Shown here: piece after piece, positions 18,030 to 27,492 of the stretch
Layout: each line of letters begins with the position of its first letter
Numbering within the stretch: the first letter of the stretch is position 1
From: Anaerolineae bacterium
GTDB taxonomy: Bacteria; Chloroflexota; Anaerolineae; Aggregatilineales; Phototrophicaceae
Assembly: GCA_025055175.1 (NCBI GenBank)
Contig: JANWYT010000023.1
Span: 1-64,000 of the forward strand
Length of the DNA: 64,000 nucleotides
Direction of reading: 5' to 3'
Made by a program: the position numbers and the translations under genes
The notes under the pieces: generated by a model
Told to the model about the DNA's origin: nothing
The model's input: the letters and a program-made list of their open reading frames with translations, nothing else
The model's database searches: none

Positions 18030-18809
18030 CTAAGCTTCCTGATCGACTCCCAGCTCATCGTCGATCTGTTCGTCAATCTTGCCGAAGCGGCGCTTGCGAC
18101 GGCTGTACTCCACTAGGGCTTCATAGAAGGAGGCTTTGTCGAAGTCAGGCCAGTACGTATCGGTGTAGTAGTGTTCAGCGTAGGCCGCTTGCCAGATGAG
18201 GAAGTTGCTCAGGCGGTATTCGCCGCTGGTGCGAATGATGAGGTCGGGGTCAGGCAGGTCGCCGGTGTACAAGTAGCGGCTGATGAGAGCTTCGCTGATC
18301 TGCTCGGCCGGTATGCCATCGCGGATGATCCGTTGCACGGCGTGGACGATCTCGTCGCGACCGCCATAGTTGAAGGCCACGTTCAGGATGAGGCGCGTGT
18401 TATGGGCGGTGGTCGCGCAAGCTTGGCGCACTTTGTTGGCCAGGCGTGCCTCCACCCCGTCTAGCTCGCCAATGTGCCGAATCTGTACGCCGCTTTCGTC
18501 CAACTCGCGCAACTCGCGGTCGATGACCATCTCCAGGATGTTCATCAAAAGCTGGACTTCGCGGCGCGGTCGCGACCAGTTCTCTGTCGAAAAGGCGTAG
18601 ATCGTCAGGATAGGAATGCCAAATTCGACGGCTGCCTTGAGGATAGTGCGCAGGTTCTCCGTCCCCTGGCGATGACCGACGGCGCGCGGCAGGCCGCGCT
18701 GCTTGGCCCAGCGTCCGTTGCCATCCATGATGATGGCGACGTGCTGCGGCCGGCGCGCCAGCGGCGGGTAGCTCTCGGTGCTGGTCTTCTCGTGGGTGAT
18801 GGCGACCAT
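18030..18809 (-). CDS. uppS: Isoprenyl transferase (undecaprenyl diphosphate synthase)
   Basis: About 259 residues. This cis-prenyltransferase elongates farnesyl diphosphate with isopentenyl diphosphate to the C55 carrier lipid used for peptidoglycan and other surface polymers. HVAIIMDGNGRWAKQRGLPR carries the catalytic Asp and the pyrophosphate-binding Arg. YAFSTENWSRP is the second family motif, and RTSGEYRLSNFLIWQ and YTDTYWPDFD form the C-terminal IPP-binding region. ATG at 18809 is chosen over GTG at 18887 because GAGG lies 8 nt before it, whereas the GTG's purine run is only 1 nt away. It follows frr in the common frr-uppS order; pyrH and cdsA are absent. Confidence 0.95.
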   Translation of the reverse strand: MVAITHEKTSTESYPPLARRPQHVAIIMDGNGRWAKQRGLPRAVGHRQGTENLRTILKAAVEFGIPILTIYAFSTENWSRPRREVQLLMNILEMVIDRELRELDESGVQIRHIGELDGVEARLANKVRQACATTAHNTRLILNVAFNYGGRDEIVHAVQRIIRDGIPAEQISEALISRYLYTGDLPDPDLIIRTSGEYRLSNFLIWQAAYAEHYYTDTYWPDFDKASFYEALVEYSRRKRRFGKIDEQIDDELGVDQEA

Positions 18810-18901
18810 GTAGGTATCCTCAAAACGTCTAAATGCGGATTCTTGGGCGGGCGAGCTGATTTCGGACTGACCAGAGGTGGCAGGCACGCCTCTCCGTCGG
18901 T

Positions 18902-19459
18902 TTACACTTCCAAAATGTCTTTTTCTTTGGCCTTGCCGACTTCGTCAATCTTCTTGATATGCTCATCAGTCATCTGCTGGACTTTGTCCTGTCCGCGCTT
19001 GGCATCGTCTTCAGAGACCATCTTCTCTTTTTCGTATTCTTTAATCTCGTCATTGGCGTGGCGGCGGATGTTGCGGATGGCGATGCGAGCATCTTCTAGG
19101 CGCTTGTGCAGGTGCTTGACCAAGTCCTGGCGGCGCTCTTTGGTCAAGGGAGGCATGACTAGGCGGATCACCTCGCCGTCGACGCTGGGATTCACGCCGA
19201 TGTTAGCTTCCTGGATGGCTTTCTCAATCGCTTTGGTAGCGCCTTTGTCATATGGGCGAATCATGATCGTCAGGGCATCGGGTGTGGAGATGTTGGCCAG
19301 TTGGCGTAGCTCCGTCTCCATGCCGTAGTAATCCACGCGCAGGCGATCCACCAGGGCCGTGCTGGCGCGGTTGCTGCGCATGCCCTGCAAGTCCTCCTCC
19401 AAGACGTGCAGAGTGGCGCCCATCTTCTCTCTGGCGCTGCTGATAATGTCCTCAATCAT
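18902..19459 (-). CDS. frr: Ribosome recycling factor
   Basis: 185 residues, full length. Together with EF-G it splits post-termination ribosomes. The three-helix bundle is visible: an N-terminal EKMGATLHVLEEDLQGMRSNRAS helix, ALVDRLRVDYYGMETELRQLANIS (beta domain), and long C-terminal helices with RRQDLVKHLHKRLEDARIAIRNIRR. The ATG is followed by IEDIISSAR. AGGAAGAAGAG precedes the start. It is the first gene of the frr-uppS pair with a -10 TATAAT about 40 bp upstream. Identification is unambiguous. Confidence 0.97.
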   Translation of the reverse strand: MIEDIISSAREKMGATLHVLEEDLQGMRSNRASTALVDRLRVDYYGMETELRQLANISTPDALTIMIRPYDKGATKAIEKAIQEANIGVNPSVDGEVIRLVMPPLTKERRQDLVKHLHKRLEDARIAIRNIRRHANDEIKEYEKEKMVSEDDAKRGQDKVQQMTDEHIKKIDEVGKAKEKDILEV

Positions 19460-19495
19460 AGGCTCTTCTTCCTGCTGGTGTAGTATCGCCCCCTG

Positions 19496-19501
19496 ATTAT
19501 A
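19496..19501 (-). promoter_or_regulatory. Putative -10 of frr-uppS (TATAAT)
   Basis: The minus-strand TATAAT lies about 37 bp before the frr ATG, in the 155-bp gap between frr and the RHS gene end. No convincing -35 is seen. No terminator hairpin was found after the RHS gene, so some read-through into frr is possible. Confidence 0.5.
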
Positions 19502-19614
19502 ATCTAGCTTTCAACGAGTAGAAGAGTCAACGAATGGCCGTGAGGTCGAAATAGGCTCTCAGCACATGCCTGCGCATGGTCGGAGACGAGCCAGCAAACT
19601 CGCCCTTCAGCGCT

Positions 19615-22600
19615 TCAGCGGCCCAGCACGCGCTCATAGAAGTTGCGCTGCGCGGCGCGCAGATCGTCGATGTGGCGCAAAATCACGGGATTGATGGCGA
19701 TGTTCTGTGCAGGCACAGGTGCGTCCTGTAAGCCGAGCGTGGGCAGCAAGCGGGCCGTGTCCAGCAGTTTGAGCGTCGCTTCATAGGCGGCAGGCATGAT
19801 CGGCACTTCGTAAAAGAAATCCGACAAGCCTGTTTCGAGTTGATTACGAAGCGGCAAGCGAGTCATGTCGCCAAACTGCGGCAGGTTGAGAGCGCTGCTG
19901 AGGGCAGGCAAGCACAGGCCGCCCATGTCACCCAGCGTGGGCAACAACAGACTATCTACCCGCCCCAAGATGGCTAGGACGGGCGGCCTGTCCTCAGGCG
20001 AAGGCGGCGGCGGGCCAGCCCAGCCCTGCCCCGCGCTGAAGGCCCTCGTCACTGCCAGTGCCTCGCTCATCATAGCCTGACGTGCCGCGTCGGGCATGGG
20101 ATTGGCGCGATACATATAGAAGCTGCGCCCATACGGATCGAAGCTCATGCGCACTTCGTTCACATTGGCCAACAGATGATAGGTCAAAGCTAGCACGCGG
20201 AAATCTTCCTGAGCTTGCAGCAGACTGATGACTGGCGGCGGCGGCACACGCTGGAGCAGCGGCGGCGGTTGGTTGTCGGGCAGGGCCAGGCGCGGCATGT
20301 CAATCGCCATCGTGGCGCGGATAGCCCGTTCAGGCGTCATGCCTGTCGGATCGACGTAGACGACAGGACGATTATAGGCGTAGGTGTAGAGCGTGGCGCG
20401 CGGATCATGGCGGATGGGATCGCGCTGCCAGAAGCGTCCCGTCGGCGGATGGTAGGCGCGCATCCCCATGAGATACAGCCCACTGTTTATATCGTAGGGT
20501 TGGCCCACGAACAGGCGATCCATCGGACGGACAGCACCACGCCGCGAAGCTGAGCCATAAGGAGCAATCTGTTCGCCGAAGACGTTGTAGTCATAGCCTA
20601 AGTTAGGATCGTCAGATACAGGCCTGCCTTGCCCATCGACCGTGCGCCGCTTGCTGCCCAGGGCGTCGTAGAGCGGCCATTCTTCCGTGCCATCGGCGTT
20701 GATGACCAGCAAGCGCTCGCCTGGGAAGGCCTCCAAAAAGCGCGTCACCTGGCCACTGCCTTCGTCGCGCATGGCAATCAAGCGATCACGCTCATAAATG
20801 AACTGGAAGCGCCGACTGCCACTGCCGTTTACCGTCTCATCGTAGCGCCACAAGCGTCCAAAAGCATTGTAGCTGTACCTCAGGCTGACCTTCGCACCAT
20901 CTTCGCGCGCGCCGTCTACGCTCACCAGGCGATTTTCTGCGTCGTAGGCCATAGTCAGCTGGCTGAGCTGCACCCTCTCTCTGCCGCGCTCCAAGACGTG
21001 GGTGATCTGCGTCAGGTTGCCCTGAGCATCGTAGGCATAGTTGACGGTGTAGCGCTCTTGATCCTGAGCTTGCACGGCCTGCCAGCCCAGCCCCAGGATG
21101 AGCGCAAAAGCAGCTAGACCAACCAAAGTGCGCCGCGCGCGGCGCTGATGGCGCGCCATCCACAGAGCCACGCCCCATCCCAACAGCAGCGGCAAGCTCA
21201 GGCTGCTCAGGTCAGGAGCGACGTAGTTGCGAATCTCTTGGATGAGCTGATTCTCTCTGTCGTAGACGTAGAGGGTACGACTGGGGATGCCTTCAGCGTC
21301 TGTCACCAGCTGTTCCACGCGGTTGCCGATGGCGTCGTAGCGGACGCTGGTGGCGTACTGGATTTGATTGGAGCTGTTCAGCCAGCGCTCGTCAATGGCC
21401 TGGTGGGCCTGATCGTAGCTGTAAAGGACGTTGTAGCCGTCGCCGCGCGTCAAGCGGACGATGTTGCCCACGTCGTCGTAACTATAGAACAGGCTGTCCA
21501 GCGCGCCTTCTGGCCCTAAGTGAGTCAGGCGCGTCGGCGCGCCGCTGCCGTTGTAGCTCGTCTCGGTCGTGACGCCGTTGCTGCGGATGATGGCTAAGCG
21601 ATTGCCGTTACGATCGTAGCGGAAGCTGATCTCGCGCTGACCATCGCCCACCTTGACGACGCGATACAGGCTGTCGTACTCGTAACGCCATTTGCCGAAT
21701 TCGCCGGCGTCAACTTCCAAGACGTTGCCTACCTCATCAACGGTGTAGCGCACGCGCAGGCCATTCGGCCCGCTCATGCTCAGCAGACGACCCAGGCCAT
21801 CATAGGTGTAGCTATAGCTGCCTTCCTGGGCCTGTACGCTCAGCAAACGGCCCTGAGCATCGTATTCACGCCGAATGCTGCCGGTGGGATAGATGATATC
21901 AGTCAGATTGCCTAGGACGTCGTAGCCGTAGCGCGTCGTCTGGCCATTGGCGTTGATGCGTTCGACAGTCCGGCCCACGTCGTCTACTCTGAAGATCGTC
22001 TTGCTGCGGTCGGCGTCGGTGATACTGCGCAGGTTGCCGTTGCGGTCTATCTCATAGGTGATGACGGCGTTCTCCTGCTTGACGGTCTCGCGTCCACCCT
22101 GGAAGGTGCGCGTCTCAGTGTCAGGGCTGGTCACCTTGTCCAAGCCACCAATCTCGGTGTAGCTGAAGCGCACCACTGCTCCGTTGGGATAGGTTATGCT
22201 GGTCACGCGATCCATCGTGTCGTACTCATATTCGGTGACGCTGCCCAGCGGGTCGCTGATCTGCAACAGCTTGCCGTTGCGGTCATAGACGTAGGCGTAC
22301 ACCTTTGACTCAGCGTTGACGTAGCGCACGCGCTGGTTGAGAGCGTTATAGGACATGATGATATCCTCTTCGTCCTCAATGCCCTGGCGCATAGGCGAGC
22401 GGATAGAGACGAGGTTGTTCACGTTATCATAAGTGTAGCTGGTGACGATCTCTACGTCACAACCGCTGGCCTCGCGCTGGCGATAGGCGGTGCGCGGAAT
22501 GTCCGGGCATGCGCCGTTCTCGCCTTCCAGCAGGCGCACACTGCGCAGCAGGTTGCCGAATTCGTCGTAGGCGTAGCGCGTGTTGCGTCCCAGCGGATCG

Positions 22601-25600
22601 GTAACTTGAGTGAGGTAGCCCAGGGCGTCGTAAGCGTAGAACGTCTCCCAGCTTCGGCCTTGCGCGTCAGTGACGCGCAGAGCAGTGACGCGCCCGTTCG
22701 CGTCATAGGTGTAGTCGGTAGTCGTGCCGTCGGCGGCGATCATGCGCACTACCTGGCCGATGGCGTCGCGCTCGTAGCGCGTCACGCGCGCCGCTCGTCC
22801 GTTGCGCACGCCTTCGCGCAGCTCAATCACGCGCCCATTAGCGTCGTAACTGTATTCGGTGGCCACCCCCAGCGGATCAGTCTGGCGGATGACGCGCCCG
22901 CTGGCGTCGTAATCTAGCGTCCACTTCTTGCCTTCGGCGTCGGTGGCGCTGCGCACTTGGCCGCGCACGTTGTATTCGTAGGTGTAGCTGATGTCGCGAG
23001 CGCTGCCCAGCGTGTTGACCGTGCCAAAGCTAATGTCTAGCACATCGCCCACCGGACTATAGCTGTAGCGTAGGTTGATAGCCAAATTCTGGACAGTGGT
23101 CGCGTCGCGGACTTGCGTCAAGCGGCCTACGTCGTCGGTGTTGTAGTCGTAAACGCGGTTCATCTGGTCAATGTATTGGCGCAGGCGTCCGCTGGCGCTC
23201 CAGTTGAATTGCTGGCTGAAGCCCAACGGGTTGACGATGCTGGCCAGGCGGTCGAGGCGGTTATAAGTGTAGACCGTCGTGCGTCCTAGCGCGTCCGTCT
23301 GGCTGATGACGCGGCCTTGCGCGTCGTAGCCGTAGAGGACAGTGCGGTTGTTGGGCTGGGTCAGCGCGACGATGTTGTCGTTCAGGTCGTAGGTATAGCG
23401 GGCGAATAGGCCGCGTGGTCGCTCAATTTCTCTCAGGCGGCCCAGGACGTCGTAATCATAGCGCGTCTCCTCGCCCAGCGCGTCTAGGATGGCGATGACT
23501 CGATCCAGCGCATCGTAGCTGGCGCTGCGGCGGTTGCGCAGTGGATCGGTGATGCTGAGCAGGTTGCCGCGCAGATCGTACTCGTAGGTGGTCTGTTGGC
23601 CGCTAGCATCCGTCGTGCTGGTCAGGCGGTTGAGCGCATCATAGACGTAGGTCGTCTGGCCGCCGCCGGGATCAATCATGCTGAGTAGATTGCCGTTCTC
23701 ATCGTAGCTGTAGCGAATCGTGCCTTCAGGGGTGGTGGCGTCCCCTGGCAAATTTACTTCCAGCAGGTTGCCTAGCACGTCGTAGTTATAACGGATGGTG
23801 CGCCCTGCCGAGTTAGTGACGCTAGCCAGGTTGCCCGCCGAGTCGTAGGTGTAGCTGGTCTTGAGCTGATTGATGGCGCTGCTGACTGGCCTGCCCAGCA
23901 AGTCGTAATCCAGCGTCAGGCGGCGGCCCTGCGGCACATGGCGCTCGGTGACCGTGACTTGACGAGTGAAGGGGTTGTAGTCGATCAGATAGAGGTAGGT
24001 GGGACGATCGCTGCGGTCGTAGACTTCCAAGTCGGTCAACCAGCCCAGAGCGTTGTAAATGCTGCGCGTGCGCTGCCCCGATGGGTCAATCTCATCGCGC
24101 CACAGCCTGCCATTGTCGCGCAGAGTCGTCTCGTAGCGCGTGCGCCGTCCACCAGGGCTGGTGACGCTGGCTAAGAAGTTCAGTTCATCGTAGGTGTAGC
24201 GCCAGACGCTCTTGCCATCGGGCAAGATCATCTCCGTTAGGTTGCCCAGCGCGTCGCGTCTGAAGTCTGTCACACGACCCAGCGCGTCGATCAGGCGAGT
24301 GACGTAGTTCAGCTGGTCGTACTCCACGCGCGTCACTTGGCCCGCTTCATTGCGTTCAACCAGGTTGCCGCGTTCGTCGTAGGCGAAGGTGATGACGTAA
24401 CCCAGCGGCGCTTCAATCCGCGTCAATTCGTTACGGCGCTCGTTCCAGTTCAAGCGGAAGCTGCTGCCACGCCCATCAACGACGCCGCGCAGGCGGCCCA
24501 CCAGGTCATAGGTGAAGTCCAGGCGATGCGCGGCCTGACCATCCACCACGCCCTCTTCCACGCGAGTCACGTAGCCGAACTTGTCGTAGCTGTAGACCGT
24601 TGCCACATCTTCACCATTCGGCCCTGGCTCAATCAGGCGCACCAGGCGACCCAGCGAGTCGTATTCATAGCGCGTCAGGCGCTCGATGGTGGTGTTGCCC
24701 TGGCGGCTTACTGGGGTACGCCATTCGACTAGGCGACCCAATTCATCATAGCGGAATTGGTCGTAATCGGTGTTGTTGTTGTAGGTGATGGCCGTCAGCA
24801 GCTGCTGATGGCCGTCCAGCGGCTTGCCATCTGGCCCAGGGAAGGGCGCATATTCCAACTTGCCGGCCCCACTGTCCGTGTAGTTGGGGTCGCGGAACTG
24901 GATGAGCAGGCCCTGCTTGTTGAAGTTGAAGCGCATGAAGCTACCCTCTGGCGTGCGGTAAGCGGAGGGCAGGCCGCTGGCAGGGTCGTACTCGTAGCTG
25001 ATGAACCAACCAGGCTTGGGCAGCTCTACGCGCTGGACGCGCTGCAGGCCATCCAGGGTGTAGGTGGTCACGCGGGGTTGACCATCGGCTAGCAACGTCA
25101 GCGTCACTCGGCCGCGCTCATAGACGAAGCCATAAACGCGCGAAGGGTTGCCGTCGGGGTTTTCGCTGAACTGCACCACGCGCCCCTCAGCGTCGTAGCC
25201 GATGGCCAGTTGGTCGTGCAGCAGGCTGTATGGATCGCTGATGCGGACTATGCGCCCGCCCTGGTAGCTGTACTCAGCCACCTGAGCATCGTCGGCGTAA
25301 GTCACGCCGATAAGCTGGCCATCAGCGTCGTAACGGTAACGCGCTTGGGCCTTGTCCGCGCTGACGACGCGCAACACGCGGCCCGCACTGTCTTGATAGA
25401 CTTCTAGGCGGCGGCCATAGGTCTCTGTGACGAAGAAGCCGCGCACTTCCTGGCCGCTGGCGTCTTGGCGCGGCAGAGGTGCGAAGCTCAGGCCGCGCCC
25501 CTGCCTGTCGCGGATGTCCAGCAAGCGCCCTGCGCGGTCGAATTCGTAGCGCAGACCGTCTGTGCTGGTGATCCGCCACGCGCCCATCGTGCCGCTGAGG

Positions 25601-27492
25601 CGCTGCAAGAGCCAGTGTGGCGCCGTCAAAGAGACGAAGCGATTGGGGATGTTGCCGTCGGGCCTGTAAGCATGAATGACGCCGTCGGGCGTCACCAGGC
25701 GTACCTCGCCCAGCGGCGCGTAGCGTATGTCCAACTCATACTGAAAGTTATGCCGCCAGCCTGCCCCAAGCTGGCCGTAAATGGGTGGCGTGGGCGCACT
25801 CAGCAGATAATCAGGCGTGAGCTGGCCTGTGCGGCTGTTGTAGAAGCGCGCAAAGTTCAGGGCCAGGGTGTGGCTAGGGACGTGAAAATCGGTGACAGCG
25901 TAAAAGAACGCGCCGCTGCTCACCTCAATTGGCACGACAGGCTCAGCCGAGGTGATACAAGGGCAAGACGAGGCGAAGCCATTGGTCAACTGACTGAGAG
26001 CGTGCGGCGCGAAGCCCACCCGCCCCACCGCGCCGCCCAGCGGCGGCAGGCTAGCAGGCGTCTGAATGTCTGTGCCATCTGGCAACGACAAGCGCGACGA
26101 GCCATCGCGCCGTGTGAAGCGCAGGCCGCCATCTTCTGTCGTCAGGTTGGCTATGTTGGCGTAAGGTTCTTCAATTTGGCGACCATCGAGCGGCAGGACG
26201 CGCAGAAGTTGGTCTTGCAGGATCACGTCGCCCAGCCCGCGCGGATCGATGTCCATTTGCAGCATCTGGTTGGGGACGACTTCCCACTGAGCGCTGTAGA
26301 TCAGCGGCGCGTCTTGGGGATTGTTCTTGAAGGCGTCGGGGATGGGGCGCGTCAGGCGCAGGCGGGCTAGATCGCTGAGGATACGGAAGTCTGACCCGTA
26401 CAGCACGCTGAGCAAGGCGCGTCCCCCCTGGGGCAGCAGAGCCAGTGTATCCCATGCAGCCAAGTCAGTGACGATGATCTGGTCGTCCTGGGAGTTGTTC
26501 GTGCCGCGCAGCTCTGGGCTATCCAGCCTGTCGTCGATGATGAACTGGTTGAATTCGTCGCGCTGGCCCTTCAGCAAGGCAATGTACTCGCCGCTCAGCA
26601 GGACGCGCTGACCCGTCGTCATGACGGCCGCTACGATTCCGTCAACGGCCATCAGGATGCGAATACGATGAAAATCGGTGATGACGACCTGACCGCTATC
26701 CAGCTGGACGCGCAGGGTGCTAGCGTCGTTCTCCATGAAGCGGACGTCGCTGTCGGTGAAGAAGATTGCTTCGCCACTGGCAGAGGTCATGCCAATGCCG
26801 TCCGCCACGAAGCTTATGGAGCGGATGACGCGGCTGAGGACGTTGCCGCCGTACAAGTCGCGTATGTCGCGTGAGCCGCTCAGGGTGAAGAAAGCTGGGC
26901 GTCTACCAGGATCGGGGCGGGTGACGCGCACGTTGCCGTAGACGGCCAGGCGCAGTTGGGCCACGTTGCCTTCGTTAGGCAGGGGCGCGCCCTGCTCTAG
27001 CGGCGGCGGCACGTTGCCCCCCAGGCCTATGTCGGGGATGACTAGATTCTCCTGCGGGTCGGCTTTGCGCACCCCCAGCCGCGTCAGCGTCAGACGATAC
27101 TGGTCGGGGTTATCAACATCGTTCAGGATGTTGCTGCCCGTGACGCGCAAGACATAGTCGCCATCAGCGGGCAGGCCCTGGTCGTAGACCTGGCGCTGAC
27201 GGTCGATGGGACGAGCGTCAGCGGGCCAGGGTTTCGGCTCAAGACGTCGCCCCTGCCCGTCCAGCAGCTCCACCGTCGGCAAGAACATGCCGCTCAGGCG
27301 GCTGACCTCCACCGCCACCATCTCTAGGCGGCGACCCGTGAAGCGCCATTCCTGCGCGTCGCCCTCGCCGACCAGTTCGCCGCGCACTGTCTCGCCATAG
27401 CTCAAGCGATCATCATCCGCTTGAGCGGCGACCCGCAGCGCGCCAAGCGTCAGTCCCAGGATTGCGCCTATCGTCCACAAGTTGCGGATCAT
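19615..27492 (-). CDS. Giant secreted RHS/YD-repeat protein
   Basis: A 2,625-residue protein. Order: signal peptide (residues about 1-24, ending VAAQA); a PPC-like beta domain (30-135); a FecR-like region (215-320) with RVQLDSGQVVITDFHRI; a DUF6531-type entry domain (510-560) with NFARFYNSRTG; then dozens of YD repeats (about 600-2340; motif GNLTxVxDxLGRxxxYxYD) that should build a hollow beta cage. The RHS core motif follows (about 2337-2384: GMRAYHPPTGRF..RDP..TLYTYAYNRPV..VDPTGM). A 240-residue C-terminal region has no toxin signature that I recognise. An unusual hydrophobic hairpin lies inside the repeats (about 2090-2145). It starts with an ATGA overlap on the FHA-vWA gene and is the last gene of a signalling operon. 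No immunity-like gene follows. YD-protein cages are known from Rhs, Tc and WapA; the cargo here is unknown. Confidence 0.9.
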   Translation of the reverse strand: MIRNLWTIGAILGLTLGALRVAAQADDDRLSYGETVRGELVGEGDAQEWRFTGRRLEMVAVEVSRLSGMFLPTVELLDGQGRRLEPKPWPADARPIDRQRQVYDQGLPADGDYVLRVTGSNILNDVDNPDQYRLTLTRLGVRKADPQENLVIPDIGLGGNVPPPLEQGAPLPNEGNVAQLRLAVYGNVRVTRPDPGRRPAFFTLSGSRDIRDLYGGNVLSRVIRSISFVADGIGMTSASGEAIFFTDSDVRFMENDASTLRVQLDSGQVVITDFHRIRILMAVDGIVAAVMTTGQRVLLSGEYIALLKGQRDEFNQFIIDDRLDSPELRGTNNSQDDQIIVTDLAAWDTLALLPQGGRALLSVLYGSDFRILSDLARLRLTRPIPDAFKNNPQDAPLIYSAQWEVVPNQMLQMDIDPRGLGDVILQDQLLRVLPLDGRQIEEPYANIANLTTEDGGLRFTRRDGSSRLSLPDGTDIQTPASLPPLGGAVGRVGFAPHALSQLTNGFASSCPCITSAEPVVPIEVSSGAFFYAVTDFHVPSHTLALNFARFYNSRTGQLTPDYLLSAPTPPIYGQLGAGWRHNFQYELDIRYAPLGEVRLVTPDGVIHAYRPDGNIPNRFVSLTAPHWLLQRLSGTMGAWRITSTDGLRYEFDRAGRLLDIRDRQGRGLSFAPLPRQDASGQEVRGFFVTETYGRRLEVYQDSAGRVLRVVSADKAQARYRYDADGQLIGVTYADDAQVAEYSYQGGRIVRISDPYSLLHDQLAIGYDAEGRVVQFSENPDGNPSRVYGFVYERGRVTLTLLADGQPRVTTYTLDGLQRVQRVELPKPGWFISYEYDPASGLPSAYRTPEGSFMRFNFNKQGLLIQFRDPNYTDSGAGKLEYAPFPGPDGKPLDGHQQLLTAITYNNNTDYDQFRYDELGRLVEWRTPVSRQGNTTIERLTRYEYDSLGRLVRLIEPGPNGEDVATVYSYDKFGYVTRVEEGVVDGQAAHRLDFTYDLVGRLRGVVDGRGSSFRLNWNERRNELTRIEAPLGYVITFAYDERGNLVERNEAGQVTRVEYDQLNYVTRLIDALGRVTDFRRDALGNLTEMILPDGKSVWRYTYDELNFLASVTSPGGRRTRYETTLRDNGRLWRDEIDPSGQRTRSIYNALGWLTDLEVYDRSDRPTYLYLIDYNPFTRQVTVTERHVPQGRRLTLDYDLLGRPVSSAINQLKTSYTYDSAGNLASVTNSAGRTIRYNYDVLGNLLEVNLPGDATTPEGTIRYSYDENGNLLSMIDPGGGQTTYVYDALNRLTSTTDASGQQTTYEYDLRGNLLSITDPLRNRRSASYDALDRVIAILDALGEETRYDYDVLGRLREIERPRGLFARYTYDLNDNIVALTQPNNRTVLYGYDAQGRVISQTDALGRTTVYTYNRLDRLASIVNPLGFSQQFNWSASGRLRQYIDQMNRVYDYNTDDVGRLTQVRDATTVQNLAINLRYSYSPVGDVLDISFGTVNTLGSARDISYTYEYNVRGQVRSATDAEGKKWTLDYDASGRVIRQTDPLGVATEYSYDANGRVIELREGVRNGRAARVTRYERDAIGQVVRMIAADGTTTDYTYDANGRVTALRVTDAQGRSWETFYAYDALGYLTQVTDPLGRNTRYAYDEFGNLLRSVRLLEGENGACPDIPRTAYRQREASGCDVEIVTSYTYDNVNNLVSIRSPMRQGIEDEEDIIMSYNALNQRVRYVNAESKVYAYVYDRNGKLLQISDPLGSVTEYEYDTMDRVTSITYPNGAVVRFSYTEIGGLDKVTSPDTETRTFQGGRETVKQENAVITYEIDRNGNLRSITDADRSKTIFRVDDVGRTVERINANGQTTRYGYDVLGNLTDIIYPTGSIRREYDAQGRLLSVQAQEGSYSYTYDGLGRLLSMSGPNGLRVRYTVDEVGNVLEVDAGEFGKWRYEYDSLYRVVKVGDGQREISFRYDRNGNRLAIIRSNGVTTETSYNGSGAPTRLTHLGPEGALDSLFYSYDDVGNIVRLTRGDGYNVLYSYDQAHQAIDERWLNSSNQIQYATSVRYDAIGNRVEQLVTDAEGIPSRTLYVYDRENQLIQEIRNYVAPDLSSLSLPLLLGWGVALWMARHQRRARRTLVGLAAFALILGLGWQAVQAQDQERYTVNYAYDAQGNLTQITHVLERGRERVQLSQLTMAYDAENRLVSVDGAREDGAKVSLRYSYNAFGRLWRYDETVNGSGSRRFQFIYERDRLIAMRDEGSGQVTRFLEAFPGERLLVINADGTEEWPLYDALGSKRRTVDGQGRPVSDDPNLGYDYNVFGEQIAPYGSASRRGAVRPMDRLFVGQPYDINSGLYLMGMRAYHPPTGRFWQRDPIRHDPRATLYTYAYNRPVVYVDPTGMTPERAIRATMAIDMPRLALPDNQPPPLLQRVPPPPVISLLQAQEDFRVLALTYHLLANVNEVRMSFDPYGRSFYMYRANPMPDAARQAMMSEALAVTRAFSAGQGWAGPPPPSPEDRPPVLAILGRVDSLLLPTLGDMGGLCLPALSSALNLPQFGDMTRLPLRNQLETGLSDFFYEVPIMPAAYEATLKLLDTARLLPTLGLQDAPVPAQNIAINPVILRHIDDLRAAQRNFYERVLGR
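20480..25500 (-). repeat. YD-repeat coding region (imperfect tandem units)
   Basis: Diverged units of roughly 60-66 bp repeat through about 5 kb of the gene. Each encodes G(N/R)(L/V)xxxxDxxGxxTxYxYD-like sequence, visible as repeated TCGTAG(C/G)TGTA and GCGTCGTA strings on the + strand. They are protein-coding repeats, not a mobile element or CRISPR array. Confidence 0.85.
21055..21230 (-). other. Membrane-hairpin / internal signal-peptide-like segment inside the RHS protein
   Basis: Residues about 2090-2145 of the RHS protein contain a hydrophobic stretch (SLPLLLGWGVALWM), a basic loop (ARHQRRARRT), a second hydrophobic stretch (LVGLAAFALILGLGW) and an AxA-type junction (AVQAQ) before YD repeats resume. 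By the positive-inside rule the basic loop is cytoplasmic, giving a membrane hairpin. Read from the ATG at 21158, the second half looks exactly like a Sec signal peptide with a cleavage site. Only weak SD-like sequence precedes that ATG. Confidence 0.75.

Noticed and set aside
20480-25500. CRISPR array or other DNA repeat array
   Set aside because: The units are coding YD repeats that keep one long frame and vary in sequence; there are no spacers.
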